Positions 1 to 8,648 of a stretch of DNA of 64,000 nt are shown piece by piece. This DNA comes from Roseovarius autotrophicus. GTDB lineage: Bacteria; Pseudomonadota; Alphaproteobacteria; Rhodobacterales; Rhodobacteraceae. Position numbers and translations under genes: made by a program. The stretch lies in assembly GCF_018069895.1 (NCBI RefSeq), contig NZ_JAGQDH010000005.1:62001-126000 (forward strand). The letters run 5' to 3'. How positions within the stretch are numbered: the first letter of the stretch is position 1; each line of letters starts with the position of its first letter. The notes under the pieces were generated by a model that worked only from the letters and a program-made list of their open reading frames with translations, made no database searches and was not told the origin of the DNA.

Positions 1-900
1 GCGGCCGAGCGCCGCCACCGTGACCTCCATGATCCGCCAAAGGCCAAGCCCCAGCAGCACCAGCCCCAGTTGCAGCACCGCCCCCGCCGCCGCCTGAAAG
101 CGGAACGCCAGATCGGGGTCATTCATCCAGCGCACCACCTGCACCGCCAGCGTCGGCGGCGTGTTGGGACCAAGGATGATCGCGACATCCACCACCGACA
201 TCGAGAACGCCAGAACCGCATAGACCGGCAGCCGGATCTGCCGGTAGACCAGCGGAAAGATCACCTTGAGCCAGCCGGTCACGCGGGCATAGCCCAGCGC
301 CTGCGCCACCCGCAGGCTCTGACCGGGGCGCACCTGGGTCAGCGCCGCGAGGGTCATCAGCAAGAGGAACGGCACCTCCTTCGTGACCAGCCCGAAGATA
401 AGGCTGAGGCCCGCCGGGTCTTGCAGGATCAACAGATCGGGTGGGCGCCCCCACCCCGTCGCCCAGGGCGAGAGCGCGCGCGTGATCCAGCCCGAGGGCG
501 CGATGAGAAAGGCAAGGCCAAAGGCCGCCGCCGCGTGCGGAACCGACAGGAGCGGTGACAAGAGGCGTTCGATCACGCCAAAGGCGCGCGTGCCCGCCCA
601 GCCCGCGCAAATCAGCGTGACGATGACAAGCGAGAGCGCGGTTGCGGCAAAGCCCACCCCAAGGCTGAGCGCCACCGCACGCGGCAGGCCCGGCCATGCA
701 AACAGCGCGTCAAAGGCGGCAAGGCTAAGACCCGTGCCGCCCAGTGCGGGCATGTAGCCCAGCGCGGGCGCCAGCGTGCCAGCAAGCCCCGCCAGCACCG
801 GCCCCAGCATGACGGCCAGCGTCAAGAGCGGCGCCCAGGGCAGGAATCGCGCCCGTCGCGTGGCGCGCGGCGGCGCCGTGGTGGCACGCGCCGCGCGCAT
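1..900 (-). CDS. ABC transporter inner-membrane permease (YnjC-like), partial
   Basis: This is an integral membrane subunit of a binding-protein-dependent importer, cut off by the left edge. The frame is open for 300 codons from an ATG at 900 with no stop. The translation has several hydrophobic segments and, near residues 175-215, the pattern EVPFLLL followed by an ALGY...GW..V.FP stretch, which fits the permease loop that docks on the ATPase. The start lies 6 bases after the stop of the upstream binding-protein gene, so the two are probably translated together. E. coli YnjC is longer (two fused permease halves), which would fit a gene continuing off the edge. The ATPase gene is not in view and may lie beyond it. 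The substrate is unknown. Confidence 0.85.
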   Translation of the reverse strand, partial: MRAARATTAPPRATRRARFLPWAPLLTLAVMLGPVLAGLAGTLAPALGYMPALGGTGLSLAAFDALFAWPGLPRAVALSLGVGFAATALSLVIVTLICAGWAGTRAFGVIERLLSPLLSVPHAAAAFGLAFLIAPSGWITRALSPWATGWGRPPDLLILQDPAGLSLIFGLVTKEVPFLLLMTLAALTQVRPGQSLRVAQALGYARVTGWLKVIFPLVYRQIRLPVYAVLAFSMSVVDVAIILGPNTPPTLAVQVVRWMNDPDLAFRFQAAAGAVLQLGLVLLGLGLWRIMEVTVAALGR

Positions 901-906
901 CGGGCC

Positions 907-2124
907 TTACTGACCGACGCCGTAGCGCGCGGTCCAGTCCTCTTCCAGCCGGGTCATCCACGACGGCGGCGGCTGCGGGATGGTCGTGCCCAGTTCTTCC
1001 GCCGACAGGGTCGCGATGCCGCGCTCGATCGCATCAAAGCGCGCGCGGTCCTCGGGGTCGAGCCGGTCCATCGACAGCACCGTGCCGCTGCCCCAGACCA
1101 CCGGGTCGGCCTTGCGGGCCTGCGCCTCGGGCGACATCAGGAAATTCGCCACCACCATCGCGCCCGCCTTGGCACTTGCGTTATAGGGGATCGCCACGAA
1201 GCTGATGTTGCTGATGGTGCCGCCATCGAGGACATAGGTGCGCACCGTATCAGGCAGCTCGAAACTGGCGATGGCGTTCGAGGCCTCGTTGGGGTTAAAG
1301 CTGATCGCAAGGTCAATCTCGCCATCGTTCATGAGCTGGATCAGCCGGGGCCCTATCTGCGGATAGGCCGCACCGCCGCGCCAGAGGTTCGGGGTGATCT
1401 CATTGAGATACGCCCAGAGCGGGGCGGTCGTGGCGGCGTAGGCCTCTTCGGTCACGGGCTTTTCAAGCACCGCAGGATCGGGGGCAAGCTCCATCAGCGC
1501 CTGCTTGAGAAAGGTCGTTCCGAGGAAATCCGGCGGCTGCGGATAGGCAAAGCGGCCCGGATTGTCGCGCAGCCAGTCGCCCAGCGCGCGGATCGAGCGC
1601 GGCGGCGCATCAACCCGTGCGGTGTCATAGTAGAACACGACCTGGCTCTGGCTCCACGGGGCCTCTAGCCCGTCGGTCGGCACGGTGAAATCGACAATTG
1701 TGCCGGGGTTTCCCACCGGGTCTATGTATTGCCAGTTGGGCAGGTCCTCGACCCAGGGACCGAAAAACAGACCCTGTTCCTTCATCGCCGCGAAATTCTC
1801 GCCGTTGATCCAGATCAGATCGACCGCACCCCCCTCATCCTTGCCCGCCGATTTCTCGGCGATCACGCGGCTGACGGCCTCGGCGGTGTCGTTGAGCTTC
1901 ACATGCTCGATCCTGACGCCATAGCGCTCGGACACCGTGTCGCCGACCCAGGCGATATACTCATTGGTAGAGTTCCACCCGGCCCAGGCATGCCAATAGA
2001 CGGTCTGGCCCTCGGCGGCCTCCAGCACGGCGTCCCAGTCTGCGGGGTCGGGCGTGACCTCCTGCGCGGCCAGCGGCGCGGCAAGGCCAAGCGCGGTCAA
2101 CGCGGTTAAAATCGGGCGGATCAT
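907..2124 (-). CDS. Periplasmic solute-binding protein of an ABC importer (YnjB-like)
   Basis: A 405-residue secreted binding protein. Residues 1-21 form a signal peptide ending in a typical A-A-Q cleavage region. The mature part carries VYWHAWAGW near residue 42 and VDLIWINGENF near 102, which I recognise from the E. coli YnjB family of group-1-like solute-binding proteins. It should capture a small solute in the periplasm for the downstream permease, whose start is only 6 bases away. It follows the kinase gene by 24 bases, so four genes appear to form one operon. YnjBCD has no firmly known substrate; a thiamine-like or other phosphorylatable alcohol is only a guess from the neighbouring kinase. 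Confidence 0.88.
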   Translation of the reverse strand: MIRPILTALTALGLAAPLAAQEVTPDPADWDAVLEAAEGQTVYWHAWAGWNSTNEYIAWVGDTVSERYGVRIEHVKLNDTAEAVSRVIAEKSAGKDEGGAVDLIWINGENFAAMKEQGLFFGPWVEDLPNWQYIDPVGNPGTIVDFTVPTDGLEAPWSQSQVVFYYDTARVDAPPRSIRALGDWLRDNPGRFAYPQPPDFLGTTFLKQALMELAPDPAVLEKPVTEEAYAATTAPLWAYLNEITPNLWRGGAAYPQIGPRLIQLMNDGEIDLAISFNPNEASNAIASFELPDTVRTYVLDGGTISNISFVAIPYNASAKAGAMVVANFLMSPEAQARKADPVVWGSGTVLSMDRLDPEDRARFDAIERGIATLSAEELGTTIPQPPPSWMTRLEEDWTARYGVGQ

Positions 2125-2148
2125 GCGGTCTCTCCTGTTGGTGGAAGG

Positions 2149-3213
2149 TTACAGAACATCGGCCAGAAGACCGAACTCCAAGTCAAGGCGTTTGGCGGTC
2201 TCGGGATCAAGATAGTGATCGACGCGGCCCCGCACATGGGCGATGAGCGCGGCGTCGCTGTTCTCTGCCGCCCAGTCCTCGCCTTCGGCGTCGGACTTGG
2301 CCCCCGTGCCCGAAAGCGCCCGCCATTTCGCACACCATGTCATCGACCACAGCCACATCGCCCGGCGCATCGGCAAAATCCACGGCCCAAGCGCCGCGCG
2401 CAACTCATCAGGCAGGTGATCCAGCCAGAGATGACAGGCGCGCGCCACATCTTGCGGCTCTAACACGGCGTAACTCGCCACATCCCACGTGGTCGAGGTA
2501 TAGAGCGTGGCATGGGCCAGATCGAGCGGCGGAGCGCTATAGCGGGCCTTTTCCAGATCGACGAGGATTGCGCGCCCGGTGGCGTCGATGAGGAAGTTTC
2601 CGGGATGCGCGTCAAAAGAAATGAGCCGCTTGGGCGGGCGCGCATCGCTCTCGCAGAGGTGGCGCAACGCCGCAATATGCGTCTCTATTATGACCTTTGT
2701 CGCGGGATGCGCGATGTGCAGGTGGCACGCCTGCACATCGATTTCCGCCAGCAGATCGGCCAGCGGATCGGCAGGATCGAGCAGCGGCGCGCGCCCCTTC
2801 GGCATCGGCAGGGCATGGATCGCCGCCAGCGCCTGCATGATCGCGGGCAGATCCTCGGGCAGGCGCGCGACCCGCCCCTCGATCTCGTCCACGATCAGCC
2901 CCCCGCGCGGCAGGGCGTCACTCGGCGGCAGTACCGCGTGAAGGCGCGGCGCATGACCAGAGGCGCTCGCCCGCTTGAAACAGGCCGCCTGATAGGCAAG
3001 ATTTTCCGCCGCATTGAGCCGCATCTGGCTCTGTTTCGGCAGCCTTGCCAGAAGCCCGGTGCCGCCAAGCCGGACATGATCATGCGCCAGCCCCTTATCG
3101 GGCAAAAACTCGGGTAGACCCGGCGCATGGCCGCCCGCCTCAAGCGCGGTCATCAGCGCGGGCAGAACCGCCGCGCGCCGGTCTGTCGCCGGGCCGCTCA
3201 CTCCGCCGCCCAT
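2149..3213 (-). CDS. Phosphotransferase of the aminoglycoside/choline kinase fold
   Basis: A 354-residue cytoplasmic protein of the APH superfamily, which also contains choline, thiamine and homoserine kinases. FDAHPGNFL at residues 200-208 matches the catalytic-loop HxDxHxxN pattern with variation, and LVDLEKA at 217-223 sits where the metal-binding IDF/IDW motif normally is; the Asp is kept. The substrate cannot be read from sequence. The ATG at 3213 overlaps the end of the radical SAM gene by 16 bases; a GTG at 3201 would overlap its stop by 4 bases and is an equally plausible start. Its place between a radical SAM enzyme and an importer suggests it phosphorylates the imported compound or a derivative of it. 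Confidence 0.75.
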   Translation of the reverse strand: MGGGVSGPATDRRAAVLPALMTALEAGGHAPGLPEFLPDKGLAHDHVRLGGTGLLARLPKQSQMRLNAAENLAYQAACFKRASASGHAPRLHAVLPPSDALPRGGLIVDEIEGRVARLPEDLPAIMQALAAIHALPMPKGRAPLLDPADPLADLLAEIDVQACHLHIAHPATKVIIETHIAALRHLCESDARPPKRLISFDAHPGNFLIDATGRAILVDLEKARYSAPPLDLAHATLYTSTTWDVASYAVLEPQDVARACHLWLDHLPDELRAALGPWILPMRRAMWLWSMTWCAKWRALSGTGAKSDAEGEDWAAENSDAALIAHVRGRVDHYLDPETAKRLDLEFGLLADVL

Positions 3214-4268
3214 TTTGCCGCCAGCCGCTCTTGCCGAAGGCGCCCAATCTCCGGCTCCAGCACCTTTTCAAAGAACCGGTCGCAACCGATGCAGAGATTA
3301 CGATAGGGTTCGCCGTCAGGCCGTTTCGTGCGGGATTCGTCAAGGAACCGCGCCACATCCCAGCCATGCGCCAACCCCATCCGCTCGGGGTGGCCCATGG
3401 AAATGGCCTCAAACGCCGGATGCCCCACGATGCTGTCCAGAATATCGTCAAGCCGCTCCTCGCAGAGATTGCCCAAGGGTGCCGCGGTCTTGAGACAGCA
3501 GGGAAAGACATCGCCATTGGGGTCGATGGAGACCTCAGACCCCGAGAAGCCCCGATTGAGGAATCCAAGCCCCCCCGACCAGACATTGCAGAAATTATCG
3601 GTGATCGTCGCCTTCGACAGCGAGTTTTCCCAGGCCCGCCCGCGCGGCCAGATCTTGCCGATCCAGGCGTCCTCGGTCGCGCCGAACATCGAATAGACCG
3701 GCTGATCATATGTCTGATCCGCCCAGTTGCGGTTGCTCGAGGCCAGCGCGCTGTCGCGCATCCCCGCCGTTTGAAACATGGCGCGCAACCGCTCGATGAG
3801 CGGCTCGCGCTTGTCGCCTTCGTGGCCCACGTGAAAATCATCCATCCCGGCGCAGGAAATCATCCAGACGCCGCGCGCCAGCAACTCGTCCACGATCTGC
3901 GGCGTCACCAGATCGCCGGTGGTCTGCACGATCACCCGCACGCCCTGCGCGCCATATCTGGCCTGAATAGCCTCGAGCGCCGGATAAAGCACCTCCTCGC
4001 GCACCGGATCGACCAGCACCTCGCCGCCCGCAAGAATGATCCGGCTCGCACGGCGTTCATAGCCGCCCGGCGCGGTCTCGGACGGGGCGTTCAGATCGAG
4101 ATAGCTCAGCTCGTCGGGAAGGCTCGCCAGCACCTTGGGAAAGCTTTCCTTCGCCTCGTCCACCACCTTGCGCAGCGCGCCGCGAACATAGGGGCGAAAC
4201 CGGCTCTCGTAACAATGCTTGCAGCGGCGGTGACAGGCCCAGCAGAGGACGTAGTAAATGCTTTCCAT
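3198..4268 (-). CDS. Radical SAM protein with SPASM-like C-terminal cysteines
   Basis: A radical SAM enzyme of 356 residues. Cysteines 12, 16 and 19 in CWACHRRCKHCYE form the C-x3-C-x2-C motif that binds the SAM-cleaving 4Fe-4S cluster. The C-terminal third has FPCCL, GNLCEE and NLCIGC, cysteine groups typical of SPASM/twitch auxiliary clusters. I chose the ATG at 4268 because AAAGGAG lies about 9 bases upstream; an in-frame TTG at 4289 overlaps that ribosome-binding site. SPASM enzymes often modify peptides, but no small precursor peptide gene was seen nearby, and others act on small molecules or tRNA. First gene of the putative operon with the kinase and ABC importer. The reaction is unknown. 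Confidence 0.85.
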   Translation of the reverse strand: MESIYYVLCWACHRRCKHCYESRFRPYVRGALRKVVDEAKESFPKVLASLPDELSYLDLNAPSETAPGGYERRASRIILAGGEVLVDPVREEVLYPALEAIQARYGAQGVRVIVQTTGDLVTPQIVDELLARGVWMISCAGMDDFHVGHEGDKREPLIERLRAMFQTAGMRDSALASSNRNWADQTYDQPVYSMFGATEDAWIGKIWPRGRAWENSLSKATITDNFCNVWSGGLGFLNRGFSGSEVSIDPNGDVFPCCLKTAAPLGNLCEERLDDILDSIVGHPAFEAISMGHPERMGLAHGWDVARFLDESRTKRPDGEPYRNLCIGCDRFFEKVLEPEIGRLRQERLAAKWAAE

Positions 4269-4458
4269 GCGCGCGGGCGCTCCTTTCAATCATATGTCCC
4301 GTGGATGCCTCATAACCTAAGGCGGAAAAAGAGCCAGCACGTCCCTCATCACGGGATTGTCAGATGTTCAGCAGCCCCTCACGCAAGGGTGACCGGGCTT
4401 GGCTAGGCAGGACCCGGACGATGTGCAACGTTGGGCGTGTATAACGGAGCCGGTTTCC

Positions 4459-5286
4459 ATGCGCCTCGTCTCGCTTGTCGCCCTCTGCCTTGGCCTTGCC
4501 ACCCCTGCCATGGCGCAATCCGGCTGTGGCACTGATCTGCCCTGCGATATCCCTTCGGGCGGCTATCGCATCGCCCTGCCTGAGGGCAAAGGGCCATTCC
4601 CTGTGGTGCTGTTCCTGCATGGTTATGGCGGCAGCGCAACTGGCACGATGCGCGGCGGCATGGCACGCGCCGCACAGGCGCGCGGCTATGCCTTCATCGT
4701 GCCGGAGGCGCTCGTTCGTCCGGGGCGCAACCGCACCAGTTGGGGCTTTCATCCCGATTTTCCGGGGCCGCGCAATGAAGCGGATTTCTTGCAAGAGGTC
4801 ATGCAGGACGCGAGCGCCCGTTTCGGCATCGACCCCACGCGCAGCCTGCTCACCGGGTTTTCCATTGGCGGATCGCTTGCCAGCTACATCGCCTGCGCAC
4901 GCCCCGATGATTTCACCGCCTATGCGCCGGTCTCGGGCAGCTTCTGGCGGCCTCATCCCGAGGGTTGCGCCGGGCCGGTGCGGCTCTTGCACACCCATGG
5001 CTGGCGCGATCAGGTTGTGCCCCTTGAGGGGCGCGAGATCCGGCCCGGCTTTGTGCAGGGCGACGTGTTTCACGCCATGGACCTGTGGCGCACGGCCAAT
5101 GCCTGCGCCCGGCACTATCCCGACAAGTTCGAGACCGACGGTGACTTCTGGCGACGCGTCTGGCTCGATTGCGCGCCCGGCTCGGCGCTGGAACTGGCAC
5201 TTTTCGATGGTGGCCACGGCATGCCGCGCGGCTGGAGCAACATGGCGCTAGACTGGTTCGAAGCGCAGATCGGACCAACGCAATAG
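4459..5286 (+). CDS. Secreted alpha/beta-hydrolase esterase (PHB depolymerase/LpqC-like)
   Basis: A 275-residue exported hydrolase. Residues 1-20 are a signal peptide ending in AMAQ. HGYGGS at 55-60 fits the oxyanion-hole loop, GFSIGG at 134-139 is the nucleophile elbow (Ser136), DQVVPLEG supplies a candidate acidic residue and DGGHGMPRGW near the end the catalytic His. The arrangement matches the polyhydroxybutyrate depolymerase/feruloyl esterase family of short secreted esterases. No substrate-binding domain is present, so action on soluble esters or oligomers is more likely than on polymer granules. The start at 4459 was preferred over an upstream frame start at 4399 because it gives the signal peptide and has CGGAG upstream. 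It converges with opgH, with 3 bases between the stops. Confidence 0.82.
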   Translation: MRLVSLVALCLGLATPAMAQSGCGTDLPCDIPSGGYRIALPEGKGPFPVVLFLHGYGGSATGTMRGGMARAAQARGYAFIVPEALVRPGRNRTSWGFHPDFPGPRNEADFLQEVMQDASARFGIDPTRSLLTGFSIGGSLASYIACARPDDFTAYAPVSGSFWRPHPEGCAGPVRLLHTHGWRDQVVPLEGREIRPGFVQGDVFHAMDLWRTANACARHYPDKFETDGDFWRRVWLDCAPGSALELALFDGGHGMPRGWSNMALDWFEAQIGPTQ

Positions 5287-5289
5287 GGA

Positions 5290-7164
5290 CTATTCGGCCG
5301 CAAGAGGCGGTGTTTCCGCCGCGCGAAACATCTCGCGGTGACGCCGCGCGAGTTGCAGGATCGCAGGCGGCTCGATCATCTCTGGCGTGGCCATGAGCGT
5401 CCCCATCCGCCGCCCGGACAGCATCGAGAGCGGCACCGCCGCCACAAGGCTCACCGCGATCGGCAACAGCCAGAGCGAGACGACACCTGCCGCCATGCCC
5501 ATGACCAGAAGCGCACCGCTCACCGTTTCCAGCGCGTGGAACATGGCCACCGTGGCAAGGTTGTAATCGCCGCCCTTGCGCGCCTGCGGCGACCAGATCG
5601 GGCGAATACCGACGATCGTGCGCAGCACCGCCACCATCTGCTGCACCATCATGATCGGCGCAAACAGGATCGAGAGCAAGATTTCCACAACCAGCGACAG
5701 CCCAAACCGCGCCGCCCCACCAAACCGCGCGATGCGCACCTCGCCAAGGCCAAGCGCCATCGCGCCCATCAACTTGGGCGCAAGCAGCATCCCATACATG
5801 AACACGAGGATCAGCACCGAGTTGACGCGGCTCATCTCTGGCCACACGGGATAAAGCGGGTTCTCCATTGAAAAATAGGTGATCACACTATCCGGCCCGT
5901 TGCCCAGAAGCGCCCAGATCACCAGAAGGCCGAACCAGGCAGGCGAAAGCAGATAGCTCATCGCGCCATGAAAAAGATGAAACCGCGAGACGGCGTGAAA
6001 GCCGCGCGCGCCCAGAAGGCGCAGGTGTTGCAGATTTCCGTGACACCAACGCCGATCGCGCAGGGCATAGTCGATGAGCGTCGCGGGCGGCTCCTCGTAG
6101 CTGCCGGTGATGTGGGGGACAAAGCGCACCGCCCAGCCGGCGCGCCGCAAAAGCCCCGCCTCAACGAAATCATGGCTGAGGATCAGCCCTCCCGTCCCCG
6201 AGAAAGACGGCATCCGGGGCAGCCCGGCACAATCGGCAAAAGCGCGGGTGCGGATGATCGCGTTATGGCCCCAGTAATTGCCTTCCGTCCCGGTCCAGCC
6301 CGCCAGTCCCTCGCTCAGCAACGTGCCATAGACGGCGGCGGAAAACTGCTGCATCCGACCAAAAAGCGTGTCGGACCCGATCACCATTGGCGCGGATTGA
6401 ACAAGGCCCGCTGTCGGGTCGGCGGCCATCTCGTCGGCAAGGGCAGTGATCGCCTCGGCGCTCATCAGGCTGTCGGCGTCAAGCACCAGCATGGCCTCAT
6501 GCGCCGCGCCCCAGCCCGTGATCCAGTCCCTGATATTGCCCACCTTGCGTTCGGTATTGCGGGCGCGTCGGCGATACCAGACGCGCAGATCAGGGGGCAG
6601 CGCAGCGCGCAGCGTCTCGAAGGCGCGGCATTCGGCAAGGGCAATCCCGGCATCCTGCGTGTCGCTGAGAATGAACAACTCAAACCGGTGCGCCGATTTG
6701 CTCTCGCGCAGCGCCATCACCATCGCGAAGGCATTGCCGAATACCTCTGCGGTGTCCTCGTTATAGATCGGCACCAGAAGCGCCACATTCAGCGGCGCAA
6801 TCACGTGCCCGCGTGTGTGTCGGCGCATCAAGTGACAGACAAGGCCCAACGTTGCCGTGCCGACAGAAAGCGCGATCCAGAAGAAGGTGAGCGTGACCAG
6901 TGCCAGTAGCACCCATTCGAGCCACCACATGCCGCCATCGGACAGCCAGTCTGCAAAGATCCGAGCCAGCACGCCGGTGGTCAGCACCGCCGGAACAAAG
7001 GCCGCCGCCCGCCGCCACCAGAATCGCGGCGCGGGCTGCCAGGCCGGCGCGTTCGGGTCACGAACAGAGAGGTTCAGCCGTTGAACCGGGTGGCTCAGGG
7101 GCGCAAGCGGCGGCATGTGCCCCGCGCCGGGAAAGGCGGTTACGCGGTCCATCGGTACAGCCAT
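5290..7164 (-). CDS. opgH: Glucans biosynthesis glucosyltransferase OpgH (MdoH)
   Basis: A 624-residue inner-membrane family-2 glycosyltransferase that polymerises UDP-glucose into the beta-glucan backbone of osmoregulated periplasmic glucans. The cytoplasmic domain carries LLVPIYNED, the metal-binding LVLDADSLMS (DAD), a SHDFVEAGLL acceptor-site Asp and DRRWCHGNLQ, the (Q/R)xxRW product-binding motif. Hydrophobic segments flank it on both sides. It is shorter than E. coli OpgH (847 residues), mainly at the N-terminus, as is common in alphaproteobacteria. The start overlaps the end of opgG by 25 bases; a second ATG at 7152 is also possible. It is the last gene of the opgC-opgG-opgH operon. 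Confidence 0.95.
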   Translation of the reverse strand: MAVPMDRVTAFPGAGHMPPLAPLSHPVQRLNLSVRDPNAPAWQPAPRFWWRRAAAFVPAVLTTGVLARIFADWLSDGGMWWLEWVLLALVTLTFFWIALSVGTATLGLVCHLMRRHTRGHVIAPLNVALLVPIYNEDTAEVFGNAFAMVMALRESKSAHRFELFILSDTQDAGIALAECRAFETLRAALPPDLRVWYRRRARNTERKVGNIRDWITGWGAAHEAMLVLDADSLMSAEAITALADEMAADPTAGLVQSAPMVIGSDTLFGRMQQFSAAVYGTLLSEGLAGWTGTEGNYWGHNAIIRTRAFADCAGLPRMPSFSGTGGLILSHDFVEAGLLRRAGWAVRFVPHITGSYEEPPATLIDYALRDRRWCHGNLQHLRLLGARGFHAVSRFHLFHGAMSYLLSPAWFGLLVIWALLGNGPDSVITYFSMENPLYPVWPEMSRVNSVLILVFMYGMLLAPKLMGAMALGLGEVRIARFGGAARFGLSLVVEILLSILFAPIMMVQQMVAVLRTIVGIRPIWSPQARKGGDYNLATVAMFHALETVSGALLVMGMAAGVVSLWLLPIAVSLVAAVPLSMLSGRRMGTLMATPEMIEPPAILQLARRHREMFRAAETPPLAAE

Positions 7165-8648
7165 ACCTCGGTAACGCCGCGCCCCTCGTGGAAAAGCTGC
7201 GCACGGATTTCGGCCACCTGCACGTCACCGGGATCAAAGGAAAAGGCAAGGCGCGGCCCGCCGGTCTCGGGATTGCGCTGAATGAGACCCTGAGACGTAT
7301 CCAACCTTGCGGAATTCACGTAAATCACCAGATCGTCGTAATCCTCGGGCAGGGCGTCATGGCGGGCAAAGTCGATGGTCACAAGCTGCCGCTTGTTGTG
7401 TGGAAAGCCGCGCCCGATCCGGGTTTGCAGCACCCGCGCCACGGGCTTCTTCTCGACGATCTCGCCCGTCCAGTCCATGCGATAGGTGAATGCGTGCTCA
7501 CTGCCTGCCGCCAGCGGCTCTCGCGGGCGCCAATAGGCCACGATATTGTCGAAAATTTCCTTGTCAGTGGGGATTTCCACAAGCGTCACCGCGCCGCGCC
7601 CCCAATTCTCGCCGGGGGTGATCCAGAGACCGGGGCGGAGGTGATATTTCGCCTCGAGATCGTGGAAATCCGAATAACGCCGAGAGCGTTGCGCAAGGCC
7701 AAAACCCTGCGGGTTGCTGTCAACAAAGCTCGACACCTGAAGATGGCGCGGATTGCCCAAAGGCCGCCACAGCATCTCTCCATTGCCGTTGAGGATCGTA
7801 AGCCCGTCGCTGTCATGCACGGCAGGGCGGAAATCGTTGAATCGATCTCGATTCTTGGCGTCGAAATAGAACATCGAGGTCAGCGGCGCGATACCCACAT
7901 TGGCAAGGTCCGCCCGCGGCCAGAGCGTGCAGCGCACATCGACATCGGCAGAATCGCCATAGGGATCGAGCGTGAAATGATACATGCCCGTGACCGAGGG
8001 GCTTTCCATCAGTGCGTGGATGCGATGCAGGCGCGCTCCGGGGGCAGGTTTCTCAACCCAGAACCGGGTGAAATCAGGGAACTCCTCGCCTTCGGGTGCA
8101 GCGGTATTGACGGCCAGCCCCCGCGCCGAGAGCCCATAGACCAGATGGCGCGGGATCACGCGAAAATAACTCGCGCCCTGAAAAACGGCATATTCCTGAA
8201 AGAAACCCGGTTTGGCGATCTCGGCCCGAAGCCGCACACCGGAATAGCCAAGCCGGTCGTCGATGGGCAGATCGGTCGGCACGATCTCGTGCTTTTCGTA
8301 AAGCGACAGGTCAAAGGGCACGCGCCGCGCCATGCCGTCCTCGACCATGTTGACCTCGACCGAATGCGGAAAATAGAGCCCCGGCGGGAAGAGATCGAAT
8401 TCAAGCGTCGTATCGCTCCCCGCCCAGAAGGCGCGCGACGTATCATAGCGGATCGCGCGATACTGGTCATAGGTCAGCTCGCGCCAGCGCTGCGGCACCA
8501 GCGGGCGCTTGGCATAGGGCCTGGCCGCCACGTCCCGCGCAAGCGCGTCGAGCATCGTCTCGGAAAACGCCACGCCCTCGGCGGCCTGCACCGTCCCCGG
8601 CCACAGCGCCAGCGCACCAAGCCCTTTCAGAACCTCGCGCCTGATCAT
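7140..8648 (-). CDS. opgG: Periplasmic glucan biosynthesis protein OpgG/OpgD
   Basis: A 502-residue periplasmic protein of the MdoG family, needed for shaping and releasing the glucan backbone made by OpgH. The N-terminus MIRREVLKGLGALAL carries a twin-arginine-like RRxxLK motif followed by a short hydrophobic stretch and an A-E-G cleavage region, so it probably leaves by the Tat pathway, as E. coli OpgD does. ATG at 8648 was chosen because it overlaps the opgC stop as ATGA and gives this signal; the frame stays open far upstream, but that part is only the shadow of opgC. Whether it is orthologous to OpgG or OpgD cannot be settled from this window; only one copy is here. Confidence 0.93.
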   Translation of the reverse strand: MIRREVLKGLGALALWPGTVQAAEGVAFSETMLDALARDVAARPYAKRPLVPQRWRELTYDQYRAIRYDTSRAFWAGSDTTLEFDLFPPGLYFPHSVEVNMVEDGMARRVPFDLSLYEKHEIVPTDLPIDDRLGYSGVRLRAEIAKPGFFQEYAVFQGASYFRVIPRHLVYGLSARGLAVNTAAPEGEEFPDFTRFWVEKPAPGARLHRIHALMESPSVTGMYHFTLDPYGDSADVDVRCTLWPRADLANVGIAPLTSMFYFDAKNRDRFNDFRPAVHDSDGLTILNGNGEMLWRPLGNPRHLQVSSFVDSNPQGFGLAQRSRRYSDFHDLEAKYHLRPGLWITPGENWGRGAVTLVEIPTDKEIFDNIVAYWRPREPLAAGSEHAFTYRMDWTGEIVEKKPVARVLQTRIGRGFPHNKRQLVTIDFARHDALPEDYDDLVIYVNSARLDTSQGLIQRNPETGGPRLAFSFDPGDVQVAEIRAQLFHEGRGVTEVWLYRWTA

